From positions 5,952,001 through 6,016,000 of the forward strand of contig NZ_CP123923.1 of assembly GCF_030450125.1 (NCBI RefSeq): a DNA stretch of 64,000 bases. The letters are read 5' to 3'. The DNA is from Streptomyces sp. WP-1 (GTDB taxonomy: Bacteria > Actinomycetota > Actinomycetes > Streptomycetales > Streptomycetaceae). The notes under the pieces are model-generated. The model was not told the DNA's origin. It did not search any database and was given only the letters and a program-made list of their open reading frames with translations. Positions 34,951 to 46,844 of this stretch are shown here, piece by piece. The translations under genes were made by a program, and so were the position numbers. Position 1 is the first letter of the stretch; every line of letters begins with the position of its first letter.

Positions 34951-36256
34951 CCGAGCCGGCGACCGTCTCCACCGCCGGGAGCGGCGCCGGGTGTGTCTCC
35001 GGCAGCAGCGCGAAGCAGCCCAGGCTGAGCAGCGCCATACCGGTCAGATAGCCGCCCACGCCCCAGGGGACCCGCCCGCCTCCCTGCGCGAGCGCCGTGG
35101 CCACGATCGGGGTGAGCGCGCCGCCGAGCACCCCGCCGAGGTTGTAGCCCACCGCGGCGCCCGTGCAGCGCACCCGGGCGTCGAACAGCTCCGGCAGATA
35201 GGCGGAGACCACCGAGAACACCGTGACGAAGGCGAGCAGCGCGCCCAGCATCCCGAGGAACATCAGCAGCGGCTCGCCGGTCGCCAGCAGCGAGACCATG
35301 GGCAGCATCCACAGCGCGCAGGCCGCGCATCCGGTCACGCACATCGGCCGGCGCCCGTAGCGGTCGCCGAGCAGCGCGGCGGCGGGGATGAGCGGGGCCT
35401 GCACGAGCACCGCCGCCATGACACAGGTCAGCATGACGCTCCGGCTCACATCGAGCCGTTCCGTCGCGTACGACAGCGACCAGGTCGTCACCGCGTAGAA
35501 CACCGCGTACCCGGCGGACAGCGCCCCCGCGGCCAGCAGCACCAGCCGTCTGTGGTGCCGTACGACCTCCATGAAGGGCACGCGCGCGTGGTCGTCGAGC
35601 TCCAGGAACCGGGGGCTCTCGGCGAGCGACGAGCGCAGCCACAGCCCCGCCAGGGCGGGCACCGCGGCCGCCCAGAACGGCACCCGCCAGCCCCACTGCG
35701 CGAACTGCGCGTCGGAGAGCCCGGTGGACAGCGCCAGCATCGCCCCGTTGGCGAGCACGAAGCCGATCGCGGGCCCCAGCTGCGGAATGCTCGACCACAG
35801 GGCCCGCCGTCCGGCGGGCGCGTGCTCCACGGTGAGCAGTACGGCCCCGCCCCACTCGCCGCCGAGCCCGAGCCCTTGCAGGAACCGCAGCAGCAGGAGC
35901 AGCACGGGCGCGGCCACGCCGATCGAGGCGTACGAGGGCACACAGCCCACCGCGATCGTCGAGGCGCTGGTGATCAGCAGCGAGGTCATCAGCACCGGCC
36001 GCCGCCCGCGCCGGTCCCCGAGGTGCCCGAACAGCACCGAGCCCAGCGGCCTGGCCACGAAGCCCACGCCGAACGTCGCGAACGCCGCCAGCGTCCCGGT
36101 GGCCGGCGAGAACGAGGGGAAGAACAGCGGCCCGAGGACCAGCGCGGCCGCGGTCCCGTAGGCATAGAAGTCGTAGAACTCGACCGCGGTGCCGGCGAGC
36201 GAGGCGGCGGCCAGGCGCGGCAGAGAGGCGGTGGTGACAGCGCGTACGTCGTGCAT
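34940..36256 (-). CDS. MFS transporter, metabolite:H+ symporter (MHS) family
   Basis: A 438-residue permease with twelve predicted helices. The MHS signature is clear: AASLAGTAVEFYDFYAYGTA, ATFGVGFVARPLGSVLFGHL, GDRRGRRPVL, LLLLLLRFLQGLGLGGEWGG and ALLGDRYGRRPMCVTGC. Relatives carry shikimate, proline/betaine, citrate or alpha-ketoglutarate with protons. It is divergent from aroQ, whose product makes 3-dehydroshikimate, so shikimate or quinate is a plausible but unproven substrate. Start ATG 36256. Its 3' end overlaps the chaA-type gene on the other strand by 11 bases. Confidence 0.88.
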   Translation of the reverse strand: MHDVRAVTTASLPRLAAASLAGTAVEFYDFYAYGTAAALVLGPLFFPSFSPATGTLAAFATFGVGFVARPLGSVLFGHLGDRRGRRPVLMTSLLITSASTIAVGCVPSYASIGVAAPVLLLLLRFLQGLGLGGEWGGAVLLTVEHAPAGRRALWSSIPQLGPAIGFVLANGAMLALSTGLSDAQFAQWGWRVPFWAAAVPALAGLWLRSSLAESPRFLELDDHARVPFMEVVRHHRRLVLLAAGALSAGYAVFYAVTTWSLSYATERLDVSRSVMLTCVMAAVLVQAPLIPAAALLGDRYGRRPMCVTGCAACALWMLPMVSLLATGEPLLMFLGMLGALLAFVTVFSVVSAYLPELFDARVRCTGAAVGYNLGGVLGGALTPIVATALAQGGGRVPWGVGGYLTGMALLSLGCFALLPETHPAPLPAVETVAGSVRG

Positions 36257-36428
36257 GGTGCGTCAACTACCCACCGTGACCACGAGTTACGGGGGCGTAC
36301 AGGGGTGACCGAGTGGCCGAAGCGCGCGCCCGGGGCGAGTGGGGCACGGGCCCGGAGCGCACGCCGGAGCCGTGATACACCGGGAACGAGCGGTCGCGGA
36401 CGCACCGCCCTGAACGACCGGAGGAACC

Positions 36429-36902
36429 GTGCCCCGCACCCTGGCCAACGCCCCGATCATGATCCTCAACGGGCCCAACCTGAATCTGCTGGGCCAGCGC
36501 CAGCCGGAGATCTACGGCCGGGAGACCCTCGCCGACGTCGAGGCGCTGTGCGCCGAGGCGGTGGCCGCGCACGGCGGCACGATCGACTTCCGGCAGTCCA
36601 ACCACGAGGGCGAACTGGTCGACTGGATCCACGAGGCACGCCTGGACCACTGCGGCATCGTCATCAACCCCGGCGCCTACTCCCACACTTCGGTGGCGAT
36701 CCTGGACGCGCTCAACACCTGCGACGACATGCCCGTCCTGGAGGTGCACATCTCCAACATCCACCGGCGCGAGACGTTCCGGCACCACTCGTACGTCTCC
36801 CTGCGTGCCGACGGCGTGATCGCGGGCTGCGGCGTGCAGGGCTACGTGTTCGGCGTCGAGCGCGTCGTGGCACTCCTGGGCGCGACGCGGGCCGACACGT
36901 AG
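36429..36902 (+). CDS. aroQ: type II 3-dehydroquinate dehydratase
   Basis: A 157-residue dodecameric enzyme that interconverts 3-dehydroquinate and 3-dehydroshikimate in the shikimate (or quinate) pathway. The signature [20 protein letters not shown] carries the conserved Asn and the catalytic Tyr. It is followed by [35 protein letters not shown] and VEVHISN(I)[10 protein letters not shown] with the catalytic His. The GTG start has GGAGG at the proper distance (GGAGGAACC). Monocistronic, with its promoter in the 172-base divergent gap. The reaction assignment is firm; whether it is biosynthetic or catabolic is open. Confidence 0.96.
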   Translation: MPRTLANAPIMILNGPNLNLLGQRQPEIYGRETLADVEALCAEAVAAHGGTIDFRQSNHEGELVDWIHEARLDHCGIVINPGAYSHTSVAILDALNTCDDMPVLEVHISNIHRRETFRHHSYVSLRADGVIAGCGVQGYVFGVERVVALLGATRADT

Positions 36903-36934
36903 TCCCCGCGCCGCCGCAGGGTCCTGAGGCGGTC

Positions 36935-37687
36935 CTACAGGCGGCCCGCCTCGACGATCCGCCGCAGGAAGCGCCGGGTGCGTTCCTGCTGCGGATCCCC
37001 GAACACCTGCTCGGCGGTGCCGTGTTCGAGGACGACCCCGCCGTCCAGGAAGCACACCTGGTCGGCGACGTCCCGCGCGAAGCCCATCTCATGGGTGGCC
37101 AGCACCATGGTCATGCCCTCGTCCTTCAGCCCCCGGACCACCTCCAGCACCTCGCCCACCAGTTCGGGGTCGAGCGCGGCCGTGACCTCGTCCAGCAGCA
37201 ACAGCCGGGGCCGCACGGCGAGGGCCCGGACGATCGCCACCCGCTGCTGCTGGCCGCCGCTGAGCCGGTCCGGATAGGCGTCCGCCTTGCCGGCCAGCCC
37301 GAGGCGCTCCAGCAGCCCCCTGGCCCGCTCCTCGGCCTCGGCGCGGGAGACGCCGTGCACCCGGCGCGGGGCGAGCGTGATGTTGTCCAGCACGCTCATG
37401 TGCGGGAAGAGGTTGTACGCCTGGAAGACCACGCCGATCCGGCGCCGCACCGCGTCCTGGTCGGCCCGGGGATCAGTGATCTCCTCGCCGTCCAGCCAGA
37501 TCGCGCCGTCGTCGATCTCCTCCAGGAGGTTGGCGCACCGCAGCAGCGTCGACTTCCCGGACCCGGAGGCGCCGATCAGCGCGGTCACCGTGTGCGGGGC
37601 GACCTCCAGGTCGACGTCCCGCAGGACCACCGACTCGCCGAAGGTCTTGCGGACCGACTCCATGCGCAGCACGGGCGCGTCGCTCAT
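36935..37687 (-). CDS. amino-acid-type ABC transporter ATP-binding protein
   Basis: A 250-residue ATPase of the GlnQ/HisP group. Walker A is GASGSGKST (~40), the Q-loop is VVFQAYNLFPHMSVLDNI, the signature is DRLSGGQQQRVAIVRALAV, Walker B is LLLLDEVTAALD and the H-loop is VLATHEMGFARDVADQV. It powers uptake of a polar amino acid or similar solute through the permease encoded just upstream. Its ATG overlaps the permease stop as ATGA, so the two are translationally coupled. It is the last gene of a binding protein-permease-ATPase operon on the minus strand. Confidence 0.94.
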   Translation of the reverse strand: MSDAPVLRMESVRKTFGESVVLRDVDLEVAPHTVTALIGASGSGKSTLLRCANLLEEIDDGAIWLDGEEITDPRADQDAVRRRIGVVFQAYNLFPHMSVLDNITLAPRRVHGVSRAEAEERARGLLERLGLAGKADAYPDRLSGGQQQRVAIVRALAVRPRLLLLDEVTAALDPELVGEVLEVVRGLKDEGMTMVLATHEMGFARDVADQVCFLDGGVVLEHGTAEQVFGDPQQERTRRFLRRIVEAGRL

Positions 37688-38595
37688 AGGGATCCCCCCT
37701 GCTCCCGCCGCCGGTCCAGCCGGGCCGTCACCCAGTCCGTGAGGCGGGTCATCGGAATGGTCAGCGCCACGAACACGAGGCCCGCCACGATGTACGGCGT
37801 GTAGTTCAGGCTGCGGCCCACGATGATGTCGGCCGCCCGTACGGCGTCCACCGCGCCGCCGATCGACACCAGGCCGGTGTCCTTCTGGAGCGACACCAGG
37901 TCGTTGAGCAGCGGCGGCACCTGCCGGCGCACCGCCTGGGGCAGCACCACGTAGCGCAGGGCCTGGCGGTTGGTCAGGCCCAGCGAGCGGGCCGCCGCGC
38001 GCTGGGAGGGGTGGATCGACTCGATGCCGGCCCGGAACACCTCGGCGACGTACGCCGAGTACGTCAGCGTCAGCGCCGTACCGCCGAGCAGCACCGGATC
38101 GACCGTCACGCCCTGGAGCCGCAGCGCGGGCACACCCAGGACCACGATCATCAGATTGATGATCAGCGGCAGCCCGCGGAAGAAGTCGGTGTACGCCGCC
38201 GCCAGCACGCGCAGCGGGAAGAACACCGGGCCGCGCAGGGTGCGCGCGATCGCGATCAGCATGCCGAGGACCAGGACGGCGACACCGCAGATCAGCAGCA
38301 GGCGGACGTTCAGCCACAGCCCTTCGAGGACCTTCGGGAGCGCCTCGCGCGCGTACTGGGCGCTGAAGAACGTCTCCTGGGTGCGCGGCCAGCCGGGCGC
38401 GTCGACCACGACCAGGTAGAGCACGGCGGCGGTGACCAGGGTGGACAGCGCCGCGACGGCCGTCGCGCGGCGGGCCCGGACCCGCTTGTGGCGCTCGCGC
38501 TCCAGCCGCCGCGCGGAGGGGACGTAGTCGTCGCCGGGCATGCCGTCCTCGTCGTCGGCCCCCTCCCGCGCGGACTCGCCCCTGGTGACGGTCAC
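37684..38595 (-). CDS. amino-acid-type ABC transporter permease
   Basis: A 303-residue permease of the HisM/GlnP family with about five helices. The loop contacting the ATPase is the EAA-like EVFRAGIESIHPSQRAAARS followed by LGLTNRQALRYVVLPQAVRR, and FFRGLPLIINLMIVV is typical of the family. About 60 residues of charged, Arg-rich N-terminus precede the first helix. I place the start at GTG 38595, which overlaps the stop of the binding-protein gene (GTGA); ATG 38541, with GAGGACGGC before it, is a fair alternative. Only one permease is encoded, so the channel is presumably a homodimer. Confidence 0.9.
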   Translation of the reverse strand: MTVTRGESAREGADDEDGMPGDDYVPSARRLERERHKRVRARRATAVAALSTLVTAAVLYLVVVDAPGWPRTQETFFSAQYAREALPKVLEGLWLNVRLLLICGVAVLVLGMLIAIARTLRGPVFFPLRVLAAAYTDFFRGLPLIINLMIVVLGVPALRLQGVTVDPVLLGGTALTLTYSAYVAEVFRAGIESIHPSQRAAARSLGLTNRQALRYVVLPQAVRRQVPPLLNDLVSLQKDTGLVSIGGAVDAVRAADIIVGRSLNYTPYIVAGLVFVALTIPMTRLTDWVTARLDRRREQGGSL

Positions 38596-39476
38596 TTGAG
38601 CACCGGGGCGCCGACGGCGTCGGACAGCCACTGCTGGTCGAGCCGCGCCAGCGTGCCGTCCTTGCGCAGGGCGTCGACGGCGCCGCTCACGCACGGGGTC
38701 AGCGCGCTGCCCTTGTCGAGCACCAGGCCGAACTGCTCGGGCGTGCCGCCCTGGTTCTCGAACTGGCCGACGATCTTGGCGTTCGTCACCTCGGCGGAGG
38801 TGATGTAGAACGCGGTCGGCAGGTCGGTGACGACGGCGTCGACCTGACCGTTCTTCAGGGCGGACTTGGCCTGGTCGTTCTTGGCGTAGACGGCGGGGTC
38901 CTGCTTCGGCTTCACCACGTCGGTGATGTAGTCGAGGCTGGTGGTGCCCACCTGGGCGCCCAGTTTGAGGCCGCGCAGGTCCGCGATGCTCTTCGCCTTC
39001 GCGGCCTTGCTCCCCTTGAGCGCGATGACGGCCTGGCGCACGTCGTAGTAGCCGGAGGAGAAGTCGACGGCCTTTTTGCGTTCGGTGCTGATCGAAACCT
39101 GGTTGATGTCGAAGTCGAAGGTCTTCACGCCGGGCGCGAACGCCTTGTTGAAGGGCACGCTCTGCCAGGCCACCTCGTCCTTGCCGTAGCCGAGCTGCTT
39201 GGCCACGGCGTAGGCGACCGCGGATTCGAAGCCCTTGCCATTGGCGGGCTTGTCGTCCTTGAACCACGGCTCGTAGGCGGGTTCGTCCGTCGCGATGGTC
39301 AGTTTCCCGGACGTCTTGGTGGCCAGCTTGCCCTTGGCGCAGCTCGCGGCGGCCGAACCGGGCGCGGTGGCCGACGACTTCGCCTCGGGCTGCGGGGCGC
39401 AGCCGACGGCGGTGGCGAGCAGGACGAGGGTGGCGGCCGCTACCGCGCGGCGCACTGTGCGAGGGGCGAGGTGCAT
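38592..39476 (-). CDS. ABC transporter substrate-binding lipoprotein (amino-acid family 3)
   Basis: A 294-residue lipoprotein with a basic signal (RTVRRAVAAATLVLLATA) and lipobox AVGC near residue 26. The mature domain is the periplasmic-binding family 3 fold: GKLTIATDEPAYEPWFKDDK, GFESAVAYAVAKQLGYG, VDFSSGYYDVRQAVIALKGS, LKLGAQVGTTSLDYI and the hinge NGQVDAVVTDLPTAFYI. It captures a polar amino acid-like solute at the cell surface and delivers it to the permease. It is the first gene of the three-gene operon. ATG 39476 gives a proper signal peptide. Confidence 0.93.
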   Translation of the reverse strand: MHLAPRTVRRAVAAATLVLLATAVGCAPQPEAKSSATAPGSAAASCAKGKLATKTSGKLTIATDEPAYEPWFKDDKPANGKGFESAVAYAVAKQLGYGKDEVAWQSVPFNKAFAPGVKTFDFDINQVSISTERKKAVDFSSGYYDVRQAVIALKGSKAAKAKSIADLRGLKLGAQVGTTSLDYITDVVKPKQDPAVYAKNDQAKSALKNGQVDAVVTDLPTAFYITSAEVTNAKIVGQFENQGGTPEQFGLVLDKGSALTPCVSGAVDALRKDGTLARLDQQWLSDAVGAPVLK

Positions 39477-39830
39477 GGCGGGAGAGTGGCAGCGAACTCG
39501 GCATTTGTCGAGGTCACGACCATTTTTGTCCGCATAGTGGGAGCGGGTGTTGCGGCCGTGTGAACGCGGGCCGGGCGGCGGTACCTGGGCCCCGGCCCGG
39601 GCCGCCGGCCCAGGGCAGGGTGGGCAGACCGGCGGCCCTTCCGCTCGGGAGCCGTCATCCCGGGCGGGGCCGCGACCAGTTGACCGCGTGCCACCGGTCC
39701 GGGGGAGCGTGCGTGTGCGCCGGGCGTGTGCGAAGCGTTCACACGGGGCGCGCGGAACGGCGTTCACGCCGGGCGCACGTCCCGTCGTACATACCGGTCG
39801 TACGGCATCCCCCTTACGGGCGGCCTGAGT
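39477..39830. other. 354-base gap upstream of the ABC operon
   Basis: It holds no convincing gene. The part next to the operon (39500-39545) is AT-richer and is the likely promoter, but I cannot assign hexamers. The rest is GC-rich with scattered CGTTCAC repeats. Confidence 0.4.
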
Positions 39831-40487
39831 TCACCACCCGCGCGCGTGCCACTCCGGCAGGTGCGGGCGCTCGGCGCCGAGCGTGGTGTCGTCGCCGTGC
39901 CCCGGATAGACCCAGGTCTCGTCCGGCAGCGCGTCGAAGATCTTCGTCTCCACGTCATGGATCAGGCTGGCGAACGCCTTCGGGTCCTTGCGCGTGTTGC
40001 CGACGCCGCCCGGGAAGAGGCAGTCGCCGGTGAAGACGTGCGGATGGCCGTGCGGGTCGTCGTAGACCAGCGCGATGGAGCCCGGCGTGTGCCCGACGAG
40101 GTGGCGGGCGGTGAGTTCCACCTGCCCCACCCGGATGACGTCGCCGTCGTCCACGAGCACGTCGGTGGCCACCGGGATGCCGGGCGCGTCCTCCCGGCCG
40201 GCGTGCGTGCGCGCGCCCGTCGCGGCCACGACCTCGGCGAGCGCCTGCCAGTGGTCGCCGTGCTGGTGGGTGGTGACGACGGATGCGATGCCGTCGTCAC
40301 CGATCATCCCCAGGAGCGTCCGCGGCTCGTTCGCGGCGTCGATCAGGAGCTGCTCGTCGGTGGCCCGGCAGCGCAGCAGATAGGCGTTGTTGTCCATCGG
40401 CCCGACCGCGATCTTCGTGATCATCAGGTCCTTGAGCTCATGCACATCCGCCGGCCCGCCGACCCTGACCTCGCCCGTGTACGTCAT
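39831..40487 (-). CDS. MBL-fold metallo-hydrolase (glyoxalase II-like)
   Basis: A 218-residue zinc hydrolase. The metal motif is THQHGDHWQAL (HxHxDH), with later ligands in LVGHTPGSIALVY, HVFTGDCLFPGGVGNTR and the final YPGHGDDTTLG. The layout matches glyoxalase II and related thioesterases that hydrolyse glutathione-like or mycothiol thioesters; the true substrate is unknown. ATG 40487 is used (MTYTGEVRVGG). A longer frame to 40535 lacks a ribosome-binding site. It lies next to an enzyme of the mycothiol-dependent family, which suggests but does not prove a shared thiol chemistry. Confidence 0.88.
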   Translation of the reverse strand: MTYTGEVRVGGPADVHELKDLMITKIAVGPMDNNAYLLRCRATDEQLLIDAANEPRTLLGMIGDDGIASVVTTHQHGDHWQALAEVVAATGARTHAGREDAPGIPVATDVLVDDGDVIRVGQVELTARHLVGHTPGSIALVYDDPHGHPHVFTGDCLFPGGVGNTRKDPKAFASLIHDVETKIFDALPDETWVYPGHGDDTTLGAERPHLPEWHARGW

Positions 40488-40613
40488 GGTGATCAGCCTA
40501 TGCCGTTCGCGGTGACGGCGACGCCTCACTGACACAAGCGGTCCGAACCGCGGACGTTCACCGGATGACCGTCCGGCGCCGGCGGCCGCTCTGCCGGGCC
40601 TCGGGTTCGAAAC

Positions 40614-41300
40614 CTAGAGCGGTGGGAGCTTCGGCAGGGGGGCGCCGTCCGCCGCCAGGGCGGAGCCGTCGCGGCGGCCGGCGAGCCAGCCGACCAGGTC
40701 GGCCGGGGTGCCCGTGACGGTGACCTCGGGCTTGTCCGCGTGCCGTCCCGTGGTCCACTCGTGGGTGCCGTCCGTCACACGGGTCGCGGGCACGTCGGGG
40801 TTGCCGGAGAAGCGCCGGGTCAGGAAGTCGGACTCGCGCTCCAGGAACTCGGCCGGGAGGTCCTCCAGGTCGTACCCGATCCCGAGGTCCACGTGGTGCA
40901 GGTCCACCTCGACCCACCGGCGGAACGGCACCCGGGCCGCGTCGTCGGTGACCCCGTTGCGCAGCTCCACCGTGCGCGTCCAGTCCGCGGGCGCGTCCCC
41001 CGCCGCCCGGAACCGCTCCGCGGTCTCGCGCAGGTCGGCGAGCTGGGTCTCCAGGGGGCGCGCGGCGCCGTTGTCGATGTCGACGTCCCGCGCCTCGGCG
41101 CTCGCGTACATGGGACGGCCTTCGAGGACGTTCACGAGCGCGTCCGCGTTGCGGGCGAGGTGGGCGAGGACATGGCCGCGGCTCCAGCCGGGAAGCCGTG
41201 ACGGCTCGGCGAGTGAGGCGTTGTCCAGTTGTGCGACCGCGTTGAGCAGCCGCTCGGTCGCGTCACGTACACATGCCAGGTCATGAGCGTGATCAATCAT
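40614..41300 (-). CDS. mycothiol-dependent maleylpyruvate isomerase family protein
   Basis: A 228-residue DinB-like four-helix protein. The N-terminal domain HDLACVRDATERLLNAVAQL, then EPSRLPGWSRGHVLAHLARN with ADALVNVLEGR, is the mycothiol-dependent MDMPI_N pattern, including the conserved HxxGWxxxxVxxHL-like histidine region. The second half, FRRWVEVDLHHVDLGIGYDL, supplies the other metal-binding histidines. The family includes maleylpyruvate isomerase but most members have unknown substrates. The start ATG 41300 is set by a TAGGGT hexamer seven bases upstream, indicating a leaderless transcript. Divergent from uvrA. Confidence 0.85.
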   Translation of the reverse strand: MIDHAHDLACVRDATERLLNAVAQLDNASLAEPSRLPGWSRGHVLAHLARNADALVNVLEGRPMYASAEARDVDIDNGAARPLETQLADLRETAERFRAAGDAPADWTRTVELRNGVTDDAARVPFRRWVEVDLHHVDLGIGYDLEDLPAEFLERESDFLTRRFSGNPDVPATRVTDGTHEWTTGRHADKPEVTVTGTPADLVGWLAGRRDGSALAADGAPLPKLPPL

Positions 41301-41307
41301 GGGCCCG

Positions 41308-41336
41308 ACCCTAGCCCCGCCACACGTTCGGGTGAA
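41308..41336 (-). promoter_or_regulatory. leaderless promoter of the maleylpyruvate isomerase family gene
   Basis: On the minus strand TTCACC (41336-41331), 17 bases, TAGGGT (41313-41308), then seven bases to the ATG. It lacks the TTGTCRGTG box, so it is not part of the damage set. Confidence 0.6.
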
Positions 41337-41445
41337 GCTGGTGAAGCTCGTCCGTAATTCGAATGCGCGTGCTATATGGTCGAAGACGGCGTCGGGCATG
41401 CTGGAAGGCCGGGGGTTGTTATGCAACCGAGCAATCCGACCGGCG

Positions 41446-41468
41446 TTGTCAGTGGCTCCCCCTAGTGT
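41446..41468 (+). promoter_or_regulatory. DNA-damage (RecA-NDp/PafBC-type) promoter of uvrA
   Basis: TTGTCAGTG at 41446-41454, eight bases, TAGTGT at 41463-41468: an exact consensus match. The start codon is about 50 bases further, so this copy makes a leadered mRNA, unlike uvrB and uvrC. Confidence 0.88.
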
Positions 41469-41524
41469 GAAGAAGCACGGGGGCTTCGCCCCTGTCACTT
41501 CTCCCAAGAAAGGTGCGGACCGGC

Positions 41525-44590
<3,066 letters not shown>

Positions 44591-44605
44591 CATCAGGTCA
44601 AAAAT

Positions 44606-44640
44606 ACGGCGCCCCGCGGGAACTCCCCGCGGGGCGCCGT
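44606..44640. terminator. bidirectional terminator between uvrA and the sugar kinase
   Basis: A perfect 15-bp stem ACGGCGCCCCGCGGG / CCCGCGGGGCGCCGT with a five-base AACTC loop, A-run on the left (AAAAATA) and TTCGTT on the right. It serves both convergent genes. Confidence 0.88.
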
Positions 44641-44707
44641 TCGTTCCACCCTCAGCCGCACGAACCGGCGGCCGCTCCTTGACAAGAGCAGACGGAAAGC
44701 GGACGGC

Positions 44708-45619
44708 TCACACAGCACCCAGCTCGTCCGCGTACGGCGGCTCCGCCCCCGCCCGTGAACAGGTGATCGCCGCCGCGCGCGCCGCGAAGCGCAGCAGTCG
44801 TGTCCAGCCCTCCGTCCCGAGGGCGGCCAGCGCCTCGCGCGACAGCGCGTCCAGGGCGGACAGACCGTGCAGCAGCGCCGCGTTCACCGTGTCACCGGCG
44901 CCGATGGTGTCCACGACGTCGGCCTTCTCACCGGGTACGGAACACTCCCCGCCGTCCCGGGTGTACACGGTCAGACCCTCGCCGCCCCGGGTCACCACCA
45001 CGGCCGACGGCCCCTCGGCCAGCCACGCGCGCGGCGTCCCGCCCAGCCATGCCGCGTCCTCCGCGGACACCTTCAGCAGCGCCACCGAGGGCAGCCAGCT
45101 CGCGAAACGCGCCCGGTAGGCGTCCGCGTCCGGGATCAGTCCCGCCCGGATGTTCGGGTCGAGCGCGGTGAACAGCCCCTGCCGGGCCGCCCCGCGCATC
45201 AGCTCCTCATAGGCGCTCGCCCCCGGTTCCAGGACGAGCGACAGGGTGCCGAAGGACACCGCGCGGGTGCCCGCGGGGAGCGAGGCGGGCGCGGTGAAGA
45301 GACGGTCGGCGGTGCCTTCGACATGGAAGGAGTACGACGCGGAGCCGCCGCCGTCGATCGTGGCCACCGCGAGGGTCGTCGGCTCCGGCCCGCGCTGTAC
45401 GCCCGCCACCTCCACCCCGGCCCGCCGCAGCCCGTCGAGCAGGGCCTCGCCGAAGGCGTCGTACGACGTCCGGGAGCAGAAGGCGGTGGGAGAACCGAGC
45501 CGGCCGAGGGCCAGGGCGGTGTTGTACGGGCCGCCGCCGGGCGCCGGTTTCAGGGCCGCGAGGGCACCGGGGCCCTGCGGTACCAGGTCGATCAGTGCCT
45601 CACCGGCGACGACGATCAC
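44708..45619 (-). CDS. PfkB-family sugar kinase, probable fructokinase
   Basis: A 303-residue ribokinase-fold kinase. The N-terminus VIVVAGEALIDLVPQGPG and KPAPGGGPYNTALALGRLGS is the substrate site, YSFHVEGTADRLF lies in the lid region, and DTIGAGDTVNAALLHGLS carries the catalytic Asp. The sequence is closest in style to bacterial fructokinases. Its GTG overlaps the stop of the LacI-type regulator (GTGA), so the two are translationally coupled and the regulator probably senses the same sugar. Start 45619. The exact sugar is an inference. Confidence 0.88.
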   Translation of the reverse strand: MIVVAGEALIDLVPQGPGALAALKPAPGGGPYNTALALGRLGSPTAFCSRTSYDAFGEALLDGLRRAGVEVAGVQRGPEPTTLAVATIDGGGSASYSFHVEGTADRLFTAPASLPAGTRAVSFGTLSLVLEPGASAYEELMRGAARQGLFTALDPNIRAGLIPDADAYRARFASWLPSVALLKVSAEDAAWLGGTPRAWLAEGPSAVVVTRGGEGLTVYTRDGGECSVPGEKADVVDTIGAGDTVNAALLHGLSALDALSREALAALGTEGWTRLLRFAARAAAITCSRAGAEPPYADELGAV

Positions 45620-46749
45620 GAGGCGGTTCCCTTCTCGGACGGGGGCTCGGGCGGGATCTCGGACAGGGCGGACGACGCGGTGCGCGCGGCTGCCCCGGGC
45701 CGCTCTGGTTCCTCCGGGCAGCCGCAGGACGTGCGGTGGACGAACGCACAGGGCAGCCGCACGGTCCGGGACGGCCGGTGCGGCTCGGCCAGGCGTTCCA
45801 GGAGCAGCCGTACGGCCCGGGCGCCCAGCTCCCTGCTGGGCTGGGCGACGGCGGTGAGCCGGGGCGAGAAGAGGTCGGCCCAGGGGAAGTCGTCGAAACA
45901 GCACAGGGCGATGTCGCCGGGCACGGCCAGGCCGTGTCGGCGCAGGGCGCGCAGGGCGCCGAGGGTCATCGCGTTGTTGGCGGTGACGAGCGCGGTGGGC
46001 GGATCGGGGAGGGCGAGCAGGGCGGCGGCGGCCCGCTCGGCGCCGGCGGACTCGGAGTTGCCGGACACCAGGAGACGGTCGTCGTGCGCCAGGCCCGCGG
46101 CGGCGAGGCCGTCCAGATAGCCGGTGACGCGCTCACGGGTCGTGCTGAGCCCCGGCAGCCCGGCGATCAGGCCGACCCGGCGGTGTCCCAGACCGGCGAG
46201 ATGGGTGACGAGGTGGGCCGTCGGCTCGGCGCCCTCCGCACAGATCTGGTCGAAGAACGGAGCGCCCGTGGCCGGGGGCGTCCCCTCGCCGGATCCGGGC
46301 GGGTCGATCAGCCGGTCCAGGAACACGGTCGGTACGGCATGACGGCCGAGGTAGTCGACCAGCTCGCCCGGCCGCGCGGACGGGGCGACGATCATGCCGT
46401 CCACCCGGCGCTCATGCAGGAGCTGCGCGACCTTGCGCTCATGGAGAGGGTCGTCGTGCGGATCGGCCAGGAGCAGCCCGTAGCCGGCCTCCAGGGCGGC
46501 GGCCTCGACGCCCTGGAGGATCTCGGTGAAGTACGGATTGCTGATCGCCGACACCGCGAGCCCGATGGAGCGGGTGCGCGCGGTCACCAGGGAGCGGGCC
46601 AGGGTGTTGGGGGTGTAGCCGAGGACGTCCACGGCGTCCAGGACGGCCCGGCGGGTGCCGGGCGAGACCGGACGGGTGCCGTTGAGGACATGGGAGACGG
46701 TCGCCACGGAGACTCCGGCGCTCCGCGCGACGTCCGCCATGGTGGCCAT
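45616..46749 (-). CDS. LacI-family transcriptional regulator
   Basis: A 377-residue repressor. The helix-turn-helix is MADVARSAGVSVATVSHVLN followed by hinge helix NTLARSLVTARTRSIGLAVS. The sugar-binding domain continues ISNPYFTEILQGVEAAALEA, VDGMIVAPSARPG, ALVTANNAMTLGALRALRRH and DIALCCFDDFPWADLFSPRL. It should bind the palindrome 70 bases upstream of its own start and release it with sugar or sugar phosphate. The C-terminal ~45 residues (CGCPEEPERPG and beyond) are disordered. ATG 46749 follows GAGGAGGGGAGC. It is the first gene of a two-gene operon with the kinase. Confidence 0.92.
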   Translation of the reverse strand: MATMADVARSAGVSVATVSHVLNGTRPVSPGTRRAVLDAVDVLGYTPNTLARSLVTARTRSIGLAVSAISNPYFTEILQGVEAAALEAGYGLLLADPHDDPLHERKVAQLLHERRVDGMIVAPSARPGELVDYLGRHAVPTVFLDRLIDPPGSGEGTPPATGAPFFDQICAEGAEPTAHLVTHLAGLGHRRVGLIAGLPGLSTTRERVTGYLDGLAAAGLAHDDRLLVSGNSESAGAERAAAALLALPDPPTALVTANNAMTLGALRALRRHGLAVPGDIALCCFDDFPWADLFSPRLTAVAQPSRELGARAVRLLLERLAEPHRPSRTVRLPCAFVHRTSCGCPEEPERPGAAARTASSALSEIPPEPPSEKGTAS

Positions 46750-46818
46750 CGTGCTCCCCTCCTCACCGCCCGCCGTTACGGGCGCCCGGCCGGGAACGTA
46801 CCCCATCGGCAGAGCCCG

Positions 46819-46844
46819 CGTAAACGCTTGCGCAAACGTTTACG
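46819..46844. promoter_or_regulatory. LacI-type operator palindrome
   Basis: CGTAAACG (46819-46826) and CGTTTACG (46837-46844) flank an inner TTGCGCAA; the whole 26 bp is symmetric apart from one pair. It contains AAACG-type half-sites typical of LacI-family repressors and lies just upstream of the regulator gene. Confidence 0.8.

Noticed and set aside
36313..36400. Stretch resembling the D-arm of a serine or leucine tRNA (GGTGACCGAGTGGCCGAAG).
   Set aside because: No anticodon stem, no T-arm GGTTCAAATCC-like sequence and no acceptor stem could be found around it.
39540..39830. Plus-strand open frames in the gap upstream of the ABC operon.
   Set aside because: Arg/Pro-rich translation, no ribosome-binding site and no recognisable protein pattern.
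40530..40545. Reverse-strand GTGTCAGTG near the metallo-hydrolase start.
   Set aside because: The hexamer at the proper distance is CCGTCA, not TAnnnT, so it does not fit the promoter pattern.
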